64,000 nucleotides of DNA from a bacterium (GTDB taxonomy: Bacteria > Myxococcota > UBA727 > JAUIJE01): assembly GCA_030431455.1 (NCBI GenBank), contig JAUIJE010000020.1:1-64000 (forward strand). Reading direction: 5' to 3'. Shown here piece by piece: positions 36,733-46,010 of this stretch. How positions within the stretch are numbered: the stretch's first letter is position 1; each line of letters opens with the position of its first letter. The position numbers and the translations under genes are program-made. The notes beneath the pieces were generated by a model that had not been told where the DNA came from, made no database searches, and saw nothing but the letters and a program-made list of their open reading frames with translations.

Positions 36733-38055
36733 ATGTGGAGCGCGCTGTTTTTGCTGGCCGCGGGCCTGTCCGCGGAGGTGGTGACCCTCGACGGGGCGCC
36801 GAGCGACGCGCTCACCCGCCCGGGGGCGCCCGGCGAGATTTGGGTCACCGCCACCCGCCAGAGCGGTCGCGTGCTGGTTCCGGTCTCCGGCGGCGCGGCG
36901 GTGCCGGTCACCCCGGATGCGATCTTCGTCGATGCGTTTGCCGACGACACCGGGCCCCACTTCGTGTTTGTGACCAAGCGGGGGCTGTCCGACGAGACCG
37001 GTCGGGGGCTGGTCACGGGCCCGGGCATCTTTTCGCTCACCGACCCCGACCGGCTCTACGTGCTGCCGTCGACCGGTCCCGACGGGGAGCTGCGGTTTTA
37101 CGTCAGCGGCGGCATCATCGTGCGCCGGCCCGCGGGCGACACCGTCACCCTGCGCTACCAACACAAATCGCGGCTTTACTCCGGCCGGACCCAGCGCGGG
37201 CTCAATCCCCAAAAGCGCTACGCGGCCGCGCTCAGCGTCTACGCCCCCCAGGTGTTCGACGTCGACCTCGACCACGACGGTGACCGCGACGCGGTGGTGC
37301 TGTTGCACGACACCGTGCTCACCTACCCGCGGGGGCCCGACGGCCAGCTCGCGACCCGGCCGACCACCGCGTTTTCGCTGCGGGACCGCCTGCGCGAGGT
37401 CAAGACCGAAGACCTGCACGTCAACGCCGGCGACCTCGACGGGGACGGGCGCGCGGACCTTGTCATCGGCGCGCACCAGGGCCGCCTCCCCGAGCGTTCG
37501 AGTGCGTATTGGATCCGTTCGACCGAAAAGGGCCCGCTGACGACGACGAAAAAGCTCTGGACCAAGGATGGCTTTGTCGAGCCGTTGATGGTGCTGCCCG
37601 GTCGCGGGGTGCTGGCCTCGCGCATCGACACGAGCTTTGTGTCCCTCGGCTCGGTGTTGGTGTCGGGGAGCGCGGGGGTCGACATGGTGGTGTTCGACGA
37701 GGGGGGGCGGGAAAAGAGCCAAGGCCCCACCGTCGAGGTCGGGGTCGACGTGCGGCGCGGCCAGATGGCGGGGTCGATGCCCGTGACCGAGGTCGACTTC
37801 GATGGCGACGGCCGGGAGGACCTGTTGGCGTTCACCGAAGACGAAGCGTTCCTCTATTTGGCCACCGCGCGGGGCATCGCCAAGCAGCCGGTCGGCCGGG
37901 CCAAGGTCGCCCTGTTTGTGCACACCGTGCCGTTGCCCGCGGCCCGGGCGGTGGTCCTGGTGCACGCCACCGACACCGCCCAAGGCCGGGTCACGGTGCT
38001 GCGGGCAGATCCGGCGGCCCAACAAGCCCATCCCCGCTCCCGTTCGGGCCGCTGA
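36733..38055 (+). CDS. FG-GAP/VCBS repeat secreted protein
   Basis: A 440-residue product with a short signal peptide. Calcium-binding FG-GAP motifs are visible at DVDLDHDGDRD, AGDLDGDGRADL and EVDFDGDGREDLL, spaced as blades of an integrin-like propeller. The C-terminus is basic and probably disordered. No lipobox. The role is likely extracellular or periplasmic; the ligand is unknown. It is divergent from lgt, sharing a 126-bp intergenic region. Confidence 0.82.
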   Translation: MWSALFLLAAGLSAEVVTLDGAPSDALTRPGAPGEIWVTATRQSGRVLVPVSGGAAVPVTPDAIFVDAFADDTGPHFVFVTKRGLSDETGRGLVTGPGIFSLTDPDRLYVLPSTGPDGELRFYVSGGIIVRRPAGDTVTLRYQHKSRLYSGRTQRGLNPQKRYAAALSVYAPQVFDVDLDHDGDRDAVVLLHDTVLTYPRGPDGQLATRPTTAFSLRDRLREVKTEDLHVNAGDLDGDGRADLVIGAHQGRLPERSSAYWIRSTEKGPLTTTKKLWTKDGFVEPLMVLPGRGVLASRIDTSFVSLGSVLVSGSAGVDMVVFDEGGREKSQGPTVEVGVDVRRGQMAGSMPVTEVDFDGDGREDLLAFTEDEAFLYLATARGIAKQPVGRAKVALFVHTVPLPAARAVVLVHATDTAQGRVTVLRADPAAQQAHPRSRSGR

Positions 38056-38186
38056 GCGCCACGGTCAGGCGCCTTTCAACCGGTTTTCGAGGGTTTCAGG
38101 GGTGGTCCCCCGCACCCACCCGATACCACATGGGTCAGGCCCGGCCGCGGGGCGGTCGGGTACAATGCTCTTTCCCCGAGGGACCC

Positions 38187-39590
38187 ATGACCAAACAAGC
38201 TCTGATCGCCCTGACCGCCCTGTGGACCTGCGGCGTGCTCGCCGGTTGCCCCGGCGAGCCGGTGCCCGACGACGACTGGGAGACCAAGACCATCGAGGCC
38301 GCGGACCAACCAGAAGGCGACGTCGAGGCCGGGCGCGACTACCTGCTCATGGGCGACTACTCCCGCTGTGGCCCGCCGCGCCGGGTGCACGATGAGGTGC
38401 TCGGCCTGGGCCGGCCCGAACAGCTTCTGCCCGACCGGGGCGAGGCCAACGCCGAGCTGCCCTACAACGAGACCGCCTCGACCATCGACGGGCAAGACAT
38501 CGTGATCGGCAACTGCTTGACCTGCCACGCGCGGGTGCACGACGGGGAGGTGGTGATCGGCCTCGGCGACATCAACCGCGACTTCACCAAGGACTTCGCG
38601 GTCCTCGCCCAGCTCATGTCGTTCGCGGCCCAGGGCGAGGAGGAGGAGGCGGTCATGGACCGTTGGATCAGCCGGGTGTTGGCCACCGCGCCGTTCTCGC
38701 GCATGCGCACCATCGGGGTGAACCCCGCGAACAACGTCGCCGCGGTGCTGTTTGCCCATCGCGATGCAGAAACATTGGCGTGGTCGGATGAGCCCCTGCT
38801 CGAAGAGCCCCCCCTCGACCCGGTGCCCACCGACGTGCCGCCGTGGTGGGGTCTCTACAAAAAGAACATGCTCTACTACGTGGGCTCGGGCATCGGCGAT
38901 CACGCCCACCACATGAGCACCGCCTCGGCCCTGTGCGTCGATGACGTCGATGTGGCCGCGGACATCTACGAAAACTTCAAAGACGTCCGCGCCTATCTCA
39001 GCTCCTTGCGCGCCCCCGCCTACCCCCGCCCCCTCGACGAGGACTTGGTGGACCAAGGCCGCGCCATCTTCGAACAGACCTGTGCCCGGTGCCACGGCAC
39101 CTACGGTGACGACTGGACCTACCCCAACTACGTGGTGTCCCTGGACACCGTCGGCACCGACCCGTTGCTCGCGGAGTGGTCGGGGGCGTCCGAGGACCAC
39201 CTCGATTGGTTCAACCGGTCGTACTACGGCAGCGGCTCCACCGAGATGGTGCCCAACCTCGGCTACGTGGCCCCGCCCCTCGACGGCATCTGGCTCACCG
39301 CGCCTTACCTGCACAATGGCTCGGTGCCGCGCCTCGACCAGGTGCTGAACAGCGAAGCCCGCCCGACCTACTGGGCCCGGTCGTTCGCGTCGGAGGACTA
39401 CCTCCTCGACGTGCCCGGTTGGCAACACGAGGAGCTCGAGACCGGCCACGCCGAGATCCAAAACTGGTCCGACCGCGCCCCCATCTACGACACCACCTGG
39501 CCCGGGTACGGCAACCAAGGCCACACCTTCGGCGACCACCTCACCGACGAGGAGCGCAGCGCGGTGATCGAATACCTCAAGACGCTCTGA
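38187..39590 (+). CDS. Di-heme cytochrome c lipoprotein (RoxA-like C-terminal domain)
   Basis: A 467-residue product starting at ATG 38187 after GAGGGA. The lipobox is LAGC. Two heme-binding CxxCH motifs are present: CLTCH near residue 112 and CARCH near 298. The second half (GRAIFEQTC, then YVAPPLDGIWLTAPYLHNGSVPRLDQVLN) matches the heme domain of RoxA-type and related di-heme proteins. An electron-transfer or oxygenase-like role in the periplasm is likely; substrate unknown. An exact TGCAG-N3-CATTG motif lies at 38765-38777. Confidence 0.88.
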   Translation: MTKQALIALTALWTCGVLAGCPGEPVPDDDWETKTIEAADQPEGDVEAGRDYLLMGDYSRCGPPRRVHDEVLGLGRPEQLLPDRGEANAELPYNETASTIDGQDIVIGNCLTCHARVHDGEVVIGLGDINRDFTKDFAVLAQLMSFAAQGEEEEAVMDRWISRVLATAPFSRMRTIGVNPANNVAAVLFAHRDAETLAWSDEPLLEEPPLDPVPTDVPPWWGLYKKNMLYYVGSGIGDHAHHMSTASALCVDDVDVAADIYENFKDVRAYLSSLRAPAYPRPLDEDLVDQGRAIFEQTCARCHGTYGDDWTYPNYVVSLDTVGTDPLLAEWSGASEDHLDWFNRSYYGSGSTEMVPNLGYVAPPLDGIWLTAPYLHNGSVPRLDQVLNSEARPTYWARSFASEDYLLDVPGWQHEELETGHAEIQNWSDRAPIYDTTWPGYGNQGHTFGDHLTDEERSAVIEYLKTL

Positions 39591-39615
39591 GCCCGGCCCG
39601 CGTAGACTGGCGGAC

Positions 39616-40455
39616 ATGATCGAAGGGGCCTTTTTCGCGGTGGTCGCGCTCGGCGCGGTGTTGGCCACCGCCATCGTGCGCAGCGGACAAAAACGCGCGA
39701 GGGCGGACGCGGCCTTGCGCGCCTTCTGTGGCGTCGACAGCGCGGTCACCGCGGCCCAGGGCCGGGTGTGGACCCAGCGCGGGGACGCGATGTTGTTCGT
39801 GCAGGTCGACCGGGCCCGGCCGGTGGTGGGCCTGCTCTTGCCCGACGCCCGGCTCGACAGCGCCCGCCCGGGGGACCCTGTGGCGTTGCCCCCGGCCGAC
39901 CCCCGCGACGGTCTGCTCGCGGCGGAGGACGTGATCGTGGGCCCGGCGGAGCTGAGCGCCCCCCTCGCCGGCCGCTATGCCCCATTGTCCATCCCCGCGA
40001 GCCACGTGGCGTACCTCGCGCGGCTGGCGACCCCGTTCTCGGCGCTGGACGGCGCGGCGATCGACGAGGTGGTCACCGCGGGGCTGACCATGATCAGCCT
40101 GGTGCGCGAGGACCAGGGCCTGCCCCCGCTGCGCTGGCGCTGTCCCCGGTGTCGGTGGCTGCCGATGTCGTCGGATGCCGGACAGCTCGGCGAGGCGGTG
40201 TGCGTCTCGTGCCGGGGGCGTCACCTGCCCCTGGAGGTGGCCGAGGCCGTGTTCGCGGACGGGCTGGGCCTGACCCCCGGGGACCTCAAGGCCAAGATGG
40301 GTGACTATGCACAGATGTCCTGCGCCCAATGTCGCGGGGACATGCACGCCCTGGTGCTCGAAGACGTGGTGGTCGACGTGTGCAAGGGGTGCGGGGCCGC
40401 GTTCTTCGATGCCCACGAGCTCGAGCGGGTCTCGGGGGGGCGCTTCGCAGGCTGA
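39616..40455 (+). CDS. Membrane protein with TFIIB-type zinc finger
   Basis: A 279-residue product. One N-terminal membrane helix precedes a beta-rich domain of unknown type (about residues 40-165). Two zinc ribbons follow: CPRC...CVSC (about 176-201) and a zf-TFIIB motif CAQCRGDMH...CKGCGAAFFDAHELE (about 236-272). The second type of ribbon is widespread in bacteria, where its role is unclear. It follows the cytochrome gene by 25 bp and may be cotranscribed. Confidence 0.85.
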   Translation: MIEGAFFAVVALGAVLATAIVRSGQKRARADAALRAFCGVDSAVTAAQGRVWTQRGDAMLFVQVDRARPVVGLLLPDARLDSARPGDPVALPPADPRDGLLAAEDVIVGPAELSAPLAGRYAPLSIPASHVAYLARLATPFSALDGAAIDEVVTAGLTMISLVREDQGLPPLRWRCPRCRWLPMSSDAGQLGEAVCVSCRGRHLPLEVAEAVFADGLGLTPGDLKAKMGDYAQMSCAQCRGDMHALVLEDVVVDVCKGCGAAFFDAHELERVSGGRFAG

Positions 40456-40471
40456 CCGCGGGCGGCTCCAC

Positions 40472-40512
40472 AAAAAAAGAACGCCCCGCCGGGCACGAGG
40501 CCGGGCGGGGCG
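40472..40512 (-). terminator. Rho-independent terminator
   Basis: A 13-bp GC stem (40482-40494/40500-40512) is followed on the minus strand by a run of seven T (40472-40478). It terminates the cysteine-rich lipoprotein gene ending at 40533. Confidence 0.9.
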
Positions 40513-40532
40513 CTTGACCGACAAAACCGTGC

Positions 40533-41987
40533 CTAGGGCATGACGCACATGAGCGCGTCGAGGTCGTAGTAGGTGGCGTAGTACTCGGCCCACGGGGTGC
40601 ACACCCCGGGGCCGCCGTTGCCCGAGCAGAAGTCGGTGGGGGCACACTCTTGGCCGGCGCAGGCTTCCCCGGTGGCGGTGTAGGCGACGCAGGTCCCGTT
40701 GTTGAGCGCGTAGTCGCAGTAGCTGGTCTTGGTGTTGCAAGGCAGCGTGCTGCAGGACTCGCCGGGGCCGGGGCGGGCCACGCAGAGGTTGGTGCTGCCG
40801 TCGCACCAGTTCTCGGTGAAGCCGTTGCGACAGAACTGCGTGGGGTAGTCGTACTCGTTGCCGTCACAGGCTTGTCCCAGTTCGGCGATGGACACCGCCA
40901 CGCAGGTGTCGTTGATGTCGCAGGTCAGGCCGCTGTCCCGCAGCTGTCCACAGTTGCCCACGGCGTAGGTGCAGTCGTCGCCGGCGTCGGCGCCGTACAC
41001 CACGAGCTTGCAGGTGGGGTTGGCGTCGCCGTAGTCACAGTAGAGGTCATCGACCGCGTCGCTGCAGGACAGGGGCGAGCACTCGTCGCCGAGTTCGGGG
41101 AGGGTGACGCAAATGTCATTGTCATCGCAGCCGAGGCCATCGGCGCAGTCATAGTCCGCGCAGGACTGGCCCGCCTCGACGTAAGCCTGGCAGGTCAAGG
41201 TCCCGCCGTTGAAGTCATAGTGGCAGTACAGATCGCCGGCGCAGGGGTTGTCGGAGCAGTCCTCGCCCAGGCCCGCCTGGGCGTACTCGGCACACGTCCC
41301 GCACCCGGCGCCGTTGGTGGCGCAATAGCCGTCGACGCCCACGCACTGTTGGCCATGGTCGCAGGGGTCGCCTTGGGCCACGGTGCCCGGGAAGGCATCG
41401 AGGCAGTCCTGCGAGGTGTTCTCGAGGTCAACCTCGTCACAAGGCTTGGCGTACTCGTCGACCAGGAAGGTCGTACACGCGGCGAGGGCCACGGGGTCGT
41501 AGCCGGTGGCGGGGTCGCCTTGCCAGAGCTGGATCTGGGCGAGGAGGCCGTCGCCGATGTTCTCCGGGTCGTTCAGGCCGGCGTAGGGATCCACGTAGGG
41601 GTCGTCCTCGACCGTGTTGTAGAATGCATTGGGATTGTCGACCACGGGCGCGCTTCCGCAGCGCAGCGCCCATTCGGAGTAGGCCGCGATGATGGCGGCG
41701 ACATCTCCATCTCCATCTCCATCTCCGTCGCCATCGCCGTCTCCGTCGCCGTCGCCGTCGCCGTCTCCGTCGCCGTCGCCGTCGCCGTCTCCATCGCCAT
41801 CTCCATCCCCGTCGCCTTCGCCATCGCCATCGCCATCCCCGTCCCCGTCCCCGTCGCCATCCCCGTCGCCATCCCCGTCGCCGTCTCCATCGCCATCTCC
41901 GTCGCCTGGGCATCCGGTGGTGACCGCCATCGGACCGATGGCCAGCATCAAACTCATCGACCAACCCAAAAACCCAATCTTCTTCAT
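40533..41987 (-). CDS. Cysteine-rich lipoprotein with long Gly-Asp linker
   Basis: A 484-residue product starting at ATG 41987 with GGAGG upstream. The lipobox-like TTGC is followed by Pro-Gly and an unbroken tract of over 30 Gly-Asp pairs. After a helical segment of about 90 residues, the protein has some 40 cysteines in repeated small modules (CDHGQQC, GLTCDINDTC, CAGDLYC), the Dickkopf/EB-like style frequent in Myxococcota lipoproteins. The linker would hold the domain away from the membrane. Ligand unknown. Confidence 0.86.
   Translation of the reverse strand: MKKIGFLGWSMSLMLAIGPMAVTTGCPGDGDGDGDGDGDGDGDGDGDGDGDGDGDGEGDGDGDGDGDGDGDGDGDGDGDGDGDGDGDGDGDGDGDVAAIIAAYSEWALRCGSAPVVDNPNAFYNTVEDDPYVDPYAGLNDPENIGDGLLAQIQLWQGDPATGYDPVALAACTTFLVDEYAKPCDEVDLENTSQDCLDAFPGTVAQGDPCDHGQQCVGVDGYCATNGAGCGTCAEYAQAGLGEDCSDNPCAGDLYCHYDFNGGTLTCQAYVEAGQSCADYDCADGLGCDDNDICVTLPELGDECSPLSCSDAVDDLYCDYGDANPTCKLVVYGADAGDDCTYAVGNCGQLRDSGLTCDINDTCVAVSIAELGQACDGNEYDYPTQFCRNGFTENWCDGSTNLCVARPGPGESCSTLPCNTKTSYCDYALNNGTCVAYTATGEACAGQECAPTDFCSGNGGPGVCTPWAEYYATYYDLDALMCVMP
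41699..41907 (-). repeat. GGNGAY hexanucleotide repeat (Gly-Asp linker)
   Basis: About 35 hexamers on the minus strand, the longest array in the window, encode Gly-Asp, with one Gly-Glu. Units vary in their third bases (GGAGAY, GGCGAY, GGGGAY) and tend to cluster by type, as if short blocks had been copied. Confidence 0.9.
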
Positions 41988-42131
41988 TCATTCCTCCGGG
42001 GATGTGCATGAACCCGAAGGGTTCCAGGATTCGCCGCGCCCGGCCACTTTGCGCTGTGCGGTGGCACACGCGGTCAAAAATTTGGAGCCATCGTGGACCG
42101 GCCGTAGCCTGCGGTCACCCTTGGAGGACGT

Positions 42132-42245
42132 ATGCAGCCCAACACCGACATCCACACCCCTGGCCTCAGCTTCGTGCGCGGATTTGTGTATTCATTTGTG
42201 GGTACCTTCGCGCTGTCGATCGTCGTCGGCGCGATGTACGGCTGA
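42132..42245 (+). CDS. Tiny membrane protein, 37 residues
   Basis: ATG 42132 follows GGAGG (42123-42127) with a 4-nt gap. The product has a polar N-terminus of about 11 residues and one membrane helix (Phe-Val-Arg-Gly-Phe-Val-Tyr, then SIVVGAMYG at the end). It lies between divergent and convergent neighbours and would fill an otherwise empty 275-bp gap. Tiny single-helix proteins often regulate membrane complexes; no partner is evident. The good ribosome site supports it. A second protein of the same style lies at 52349. Confidence 0.55.
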   Translation: MQPNTDIHTPGLSFVRGFVYSFVGTFALSIVVGAMYG

Positions 42246-42262
42246 GATGCGCTGGATGCGCG

Positions 42263-43738
42263 CTAGGCGAGCATCGCCGGGATCGGCACCTGCCCGTCGT
42301 AGGTGATGTCGAGCAGCGAGCAGAGCACGCTGTACACATCCGCTTCGCGCATCACCGTGCCCGGGGCGGGGTCGCCGGTGGTGCGGTCGAAGCCGTAGGT
42401 GAGCACGGTGTCAGGGTCGACGCCCCCGTAGACCCGGTTGCCGTTGAGCAGGGGCGACACCATGATCACGCCGTTGTTGAGGTGGTGGCCGGTGCCGAAG
42501 TCTTGTGCTCCCGACGGGCGGGTCTTGGTCCGGCCGAACTCGGTGGCGAAGTAGACCACGCTCTTGTCCCACATCGTGCCCGCGCCCGGGTTGTTGTCGT
42601 CGAGGGGCGTCTGCTTGAGCAGGTCGATGAGGTCGCTGGCCACCCCCAGGCAGCGGCTCCACATGCTCTGTTGGGCCAAGGCGTGTTGGCCGTGGGAGAA
42701 GTCGAACGCCAACGGGGTGTTCTCCAGGGTGCTGCCGGTGAGCAACGGGGTGAACGACGGGGAGATCAAGATCGAGGTGGAGATGCGGTACCGCGCGAGC
42801 AAGAACGCGAGGGCGGCTTGGGCCTCGAAGGGATCGGTGGTGAAGTTGGGGAACGAGCCGAGCAGGGTCTGGCCCTCGGGGGATTGCTCGAGGTCGTAGT
42901 CGTTGATCGGCGTGGCCCCGCTGTGGGGGTACAGCATCAGCTTGGTGATGAGGTCGGCCGCTTCCATCGCGCGGTTGACGCCCCGGCGGTTGCGCAGGTA
43001 GCGCACCAGGGTCGGCGAGGTGCGGAAGGTCTGGGCGAACACGCTCTGGTCCTCGAGCTGTTCGCGGACGATGCGGGCGCGCTCGATCAGGGGGCGGGCG
43101 GGGGCGTGGGTGATGCCGCGGGCGCCGTCGGTGGCGATGGAGAAGAGCGCGGCGTCGGCCACGGGTTCGGCCCGGGCCCAGGGGGCGAGGGTGCTGTCCT
43201 CGCCGGGCTCGAGATAGCCGGACTCGCCCATGTTGACGTTGGGCACGAGCAGGTCGCCCCCCCGTCGCTCGGCGTTGGCTTCGAGGATGGTGCGGCCGCG
43301 GTCGGCACCGGCCCCGGTGAGGAAACGCTTGGACCCTACAATGTGATTTACACTGGTGCCCTCCACGGTCATGACCACGGTGTCGGCAGCGTGCTTGGAC
43401 AGGAACTCTTGCTGGCGGAGCGCGGGGAAGCCGGGAATGGGCAGCGGCGAGTGCACGCAACGGAGATTGGACCCGCCGGGCTGGGCCACGAGCAACGCCG
43501 GGTAGGTGACCAAGGTCGAGCCGTTGGCGGACTCGTTCTCGGCGGTGGGCAAGAAGCTGTCGATGATGCTGCCCCCCCCGTTGGCGCCGACGATGAAGAA
43601 AAAGCGCGGGTCTTCTTCTTGGGCGTGGGCGAGCCGGGGGGCGCCCAGGGTCGCGACCCCGGCCGCGGCGGCGGAGGATTGCAGAAAGCGGCGACGCTTC
43701 ATGCGGAGGGCTTGCTTTTGAAAATAGGTCTCGAACAT
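42263..43738 (-). CDS. DUF1501-family protein with Tat signal
   Basis: A 491-residue product starting at ATG 43738 with GAGGAG 7 nt upstream. The Tat-type signal RRRFLQSSAAAAG begins near residue 14. The body has DUF1501 features: FFFIVGANGGGS early, and late VVYFATEFGRTKTR followed by HHLNNGVIMVSPLLNG and a GVDPDT turn. DUF1501 proteins are exported and often encoded beside cytochrome-containing partners, as here. They may be related to sulfatase/phosphatase folds, but the activity is unknown. It is the last gene of a three-gene unit. Confidence 0.85.
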   Translation of the reverse strand: MFETYFQKQALRMKRRRFLQSSAAAAGVATLGAPRLAHAQEEDPRFFFIVGANGGGSIIDSFLPTAENESANGSTLVTYPALLVAQPGGSNLRCVHSPLPIPGFPALRQQEFLSKHAADTVVMTVEGTSVNHIVGSKRFLTGAGADRGRTILEANAERRGGDLLVPNVNMGESGYLEPGEDSTLAPWARAEPVADAALFSIATDGARGITHAPARPLIERARIVREQLEDQSVFAQTFRTSPTLVRYLRNRRGVNRAMEAADLITKLMLYPHSGATPINDYDLEQSPEGQTLLGSFPNFTTDPFEAQAALAFLLARYRISTSILISPSFTPLLTGSTLENTPLAFDFSHGQHALAQQSMWSRCLGVASDLIDLLKQTPLDDNNPGAGTMWDKSVVYFATEFGRTKTRPSGAQDFGTGHHLNNGVIMVSPLLNGNRVYGGVDPDTVLTYGFDRTTGDPAPGTVMREADVYSVLCSLLDITYDGQVPIPAMLA

Positions 43739-43755
43739 GGTGCGCTCCTCAGCCC

Positions 43756-44556
43756 TCAGTAAAACGCGAACTCGGTGGTGGAGCCGATGGCAAAACAGCT
43801 CAGCTTGGCGAAGTCGGCCGCGCTCACCGCTTGGCCATCGTCGTCGGTGAGGAGTTGCTTGACCAATGTTACTTCATCGTCGGTGGCGTCCCGCGCGAGC
43901 AGCCGCCGGTACAGGTCCCGGACGCTGTCGTCCACCGCGGGGCCATCGGCCAGGCTCGGAGCCGACAGGTCGTAGTGGGTGAACACCGTGGGGGGGCCGG
44001 CCACGTCCTGGTCCACCGCGGTGGAGCACGCCGAGAGCACCACCCGCTCGAGCGCCATGGGCGCGGTCACCCCGGGGTCTTTGCTCGGCTCGTACTGGCC
44101 TTTGACGAAGGGATCGTTGCCCCCCATGGCCACGAGGTGCACGAAGTTCAGGCAATTGTACGCGCCCAGCTCGTTGCAGATCTCGCCCGGGGCGAGGCCG
44201 AGGGCGGTGCTGAGGTCGTTCTCGACGACGCGGAAACGTTTCCACACCAACCGGCCCCGCGCGCTTTGTTTGAACGTGGGCGCCGGGATCGGGTTCACGT
44301 CGCCGTCGCCATCCCCGTCCCCGTCGCCGTCGCCATCCCCGTCGCCGTCGCCGTCGCCATCCCCGTCGCCATCCCCGTCCCCGTCGCCGTCGCCGTCGCC
44401 GTCCCCGTCGCCGTCGCCGTCCCCGTCGCCATCCCCGTCGCCATCCCCGTCCCCGTCGCCGACGGGGCCGGTGGTGTTGGGGCATCCGCCCACCAGAGCG
44501 AGCACAAACGCCAACATCAACCAACGCGCCAACATGTTCATCATCGTGGATTTCAT
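43756..44556 (-). CDS. Gly-Asp-linker lipoprotein in DUF1501 operon
   Basis: A 266-residue product starting at ATG 44556, overlapping the stop of the cytochrome gene by one base. The lipobox is VGGC, followed by Pro-Asn and about 28 Gly-Asp/Gly-x pairs. The globular remainder (about 165 residues) is helical, with ALGLAPGEICNELGAYNC and a C-terminal LLARDATDDEVTLVKQLL helix similar to segments near the end of planctomycete-type cytochrome partners. No heme motif. It probably forms a membrane-tethered partner between the cytochrome and the DUF1501 protein. Confidence 0.8.
   Translation of the reverse strand: MKSTMMNMLARWLMLAFVLALVGGCPNTTGPVGDGDGDGDGDGDGDGDGDGDGDGDGDGDGDGDGDGDGDGDGDGDGDGDGDGDGDVNPIPAPTFKQSARGRLVWKRFRVVENDLSTALGLAPGEICNELGAYNCLNFVHLVAMGGNDPFVKGQYEPSKDPGVTAPMALERVVLSACSTAVDQDVAGPPTVFTHYDLSAPSLADGPAVDDSVRDLYRRLLARDATDDEVTLVKQLLTDDDGQAVSAADFAKLSCFAIGSTTEFAFY
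44297..44462 (-). repeat. GGNGAY hexanucleotide repeat (Gly-Asp linker)
   Basis: About 28 hexamers on the minus strand, mainly GGCGAC, GGGGAC and GGGGAT, arranged in partially repeated higher-order blocks. Placed directly after a lipobox. Confidence 0.9.
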
Positions 44557-45893
44557 CACGGCGCTCCAAAGGCATTGGTGTCGACGAGGCGGTGGATGAG
44601 CGCGTCGGCGGAGTAGCCGTCGTCTTCCATCGACTGCCACAACGCGAGCAGGTCGGTTTGTTCGTAGGGGCTGGCGTCACCGATGGCTTGCTCCATCAGC
44701 ATCTTGGCCACGTTGCGCTTGAACGCGTCGGACTCGGCCGCGTTGCTCGCCCAGTCCGTGACCCCGGCGGAGCTGACGTTGGCCAGGGGGGTATCCATAA
44801 ACGCCGCCACGATGGTGTCGTCGTTCCAGCTGGGGCGGTTGGGGCGGAACTCGCCGGTGGGCCCGTCGATGCCCTCGTAATAGGCAAAGCCGTAGGCGAG
44901 GGGGTCGAGGGTGGAGTGGCAGTTGGCGCAGGTCTGTTCGGTCACGCCGGCGTTGTCGACGTCGACCGGCTCCCCCGGGACGGGCAGGAGCCCTTGGCTG
45001 CGGGCGATGTCGAGCCCCAGGTAGGCACGATAGGCCTGGGCCGCGGTGGTGCGGGGCAGCTCTGAGAACATGGTGTGAATCATGATGAACCACTGGGTGG
45101 TGATCATGCCCGCGCGGTACTGGGGCTCGAGGGGTTGGCCGAAGTCGCCGTCGTTGATCACCCCGGTGACGACGTTGCCCGACTCGTCGACGTGGTAGTC
45201 GGCGAGCAACAGGTCCCGCACGTCGCGCCCGTCGGTCATGATGTAGGAGAACAAGCGGTAGTCCCAGCGGTAGTCGGCGAGGGGAATGACCGAGCCCGGG
45301 TCGGTGCCCACCGCCGCGAGGGGCCGGATGCGCTTGTCGGCCAGCCGCTGCAGGGCTTCATCGCGCCAGTAGCTGGTCTGCAAACACGCGGTGAGCTCGT
45401 CGTGCAGCAATGTGCCTGGGTCGCCGGCCGCGGTCAGGGCTTGCATCTCGTCGTAGGTGGGCGAGGCGCCGCAGTAGGTGATCTTCATCCGCTTGTAGGC
45501 GAAGGGCAGATCGTAGCCGCCCACGTCGTAGCGTGGGTTGTCGTCGCCGGTGGGGGCGGGGGGCGCGACGTACACACTGTCGGCGTTGCCCGCCCAGGTG
45601 CCGAGCATGATCTCTTCGAGATTGGTCACGCCGTCGCCGTCGGCGTCTCCGGTCTCGACCGCGGCGAGGGCGTCGACCACGCTGCTTTCGAAGGGTCCAG
45701 TGAGATTGGAGAGAACCGCGATGCCGTACGGATTCCACTCCGGGACCGACGTGTGGCATTGCTCGCAGCTGACCACGTTGCCCGCGCAGGCGGGGGCGTC
45801 AGGGTAGGTCTGGCAGAACAGGCGGGGTCCTTCGGGCCGAGCGGATGCCGCTGTGGCCAAAAGAAGCGCCAAGACCGGGAAGAGTGCGCGCAT
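44556..45893 (-). CDS. Cytochrome-containing secreted protein (DUF1588/DUF1592-like)
   Basis: A 445-residue product starting at ATG 45893 with a signal peptide ending ASARP. Two CxxCH motifs: CEQCH near residue 43 and CANCH near 325, the latter in TCANCHSTLDPLAYGFAYYEGID, the pattern of the planctomycete-type DUF1588 domain. The last 100 residues with VAKMLMEQAIG and LIHRLVDTNAF resemble DUF1585. A calcium-type DADGDGVTNLEE motif lies near residue 83. It is the first gene of the unit with a GD lipoprotein and DUF1501. Electron transfer at the cell surface is a reasonable guess. Confidence 0.85.
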   Translation of the reverse strand: MRALFPVLALLLATAASARPEGPRLFCQTYPDAPACAGNVVSCEQCHTSVPEWNPYGIAVLSNLTGPFESSVVDALAAVETGDADGDGVTNLEEIMLGTWAGNADSVYVAPPAPTGDDNPRYDVGGYDLPFAYKRMKITYCGASPTYDEMQALTAAGDPGTLLHDELTACLQTSYWRDEALQRLADKRIRPLAAVGTDPGSVIPLADYRWDYRLFSYIMTDGRDVRDLLLADYHVDESGNVVTGVINDGDFGQPLEPQYRAGMITTQWFIMIHTMFSELPRTTAAQAYRAYLGLDIARSQGLLPVPGEPVDVDNAGVTEQTCANCHSTLDPLAYGFAYYEGIDGPTGEFRPNRPSWNDDTIVAAFMDTPLANVSSAGVTDWASNAAESDAFKRNVAKMLMEQAIGDASPYEQTDLLALWQSMEDDGYSADALIHRLVDTNAFGAP

Positions 45894-46010
45894 CGGTTTG
45901 CCTTCCGGACGAGGGAGGGTGGAGGTTACCGCGCACAAAAGATCCGTCACGGGGAATCCTGGCCAGCGCGGGCGTGGTCTTTTGGGCAGACTGCAAAACG
46001 TGGAGGAACC

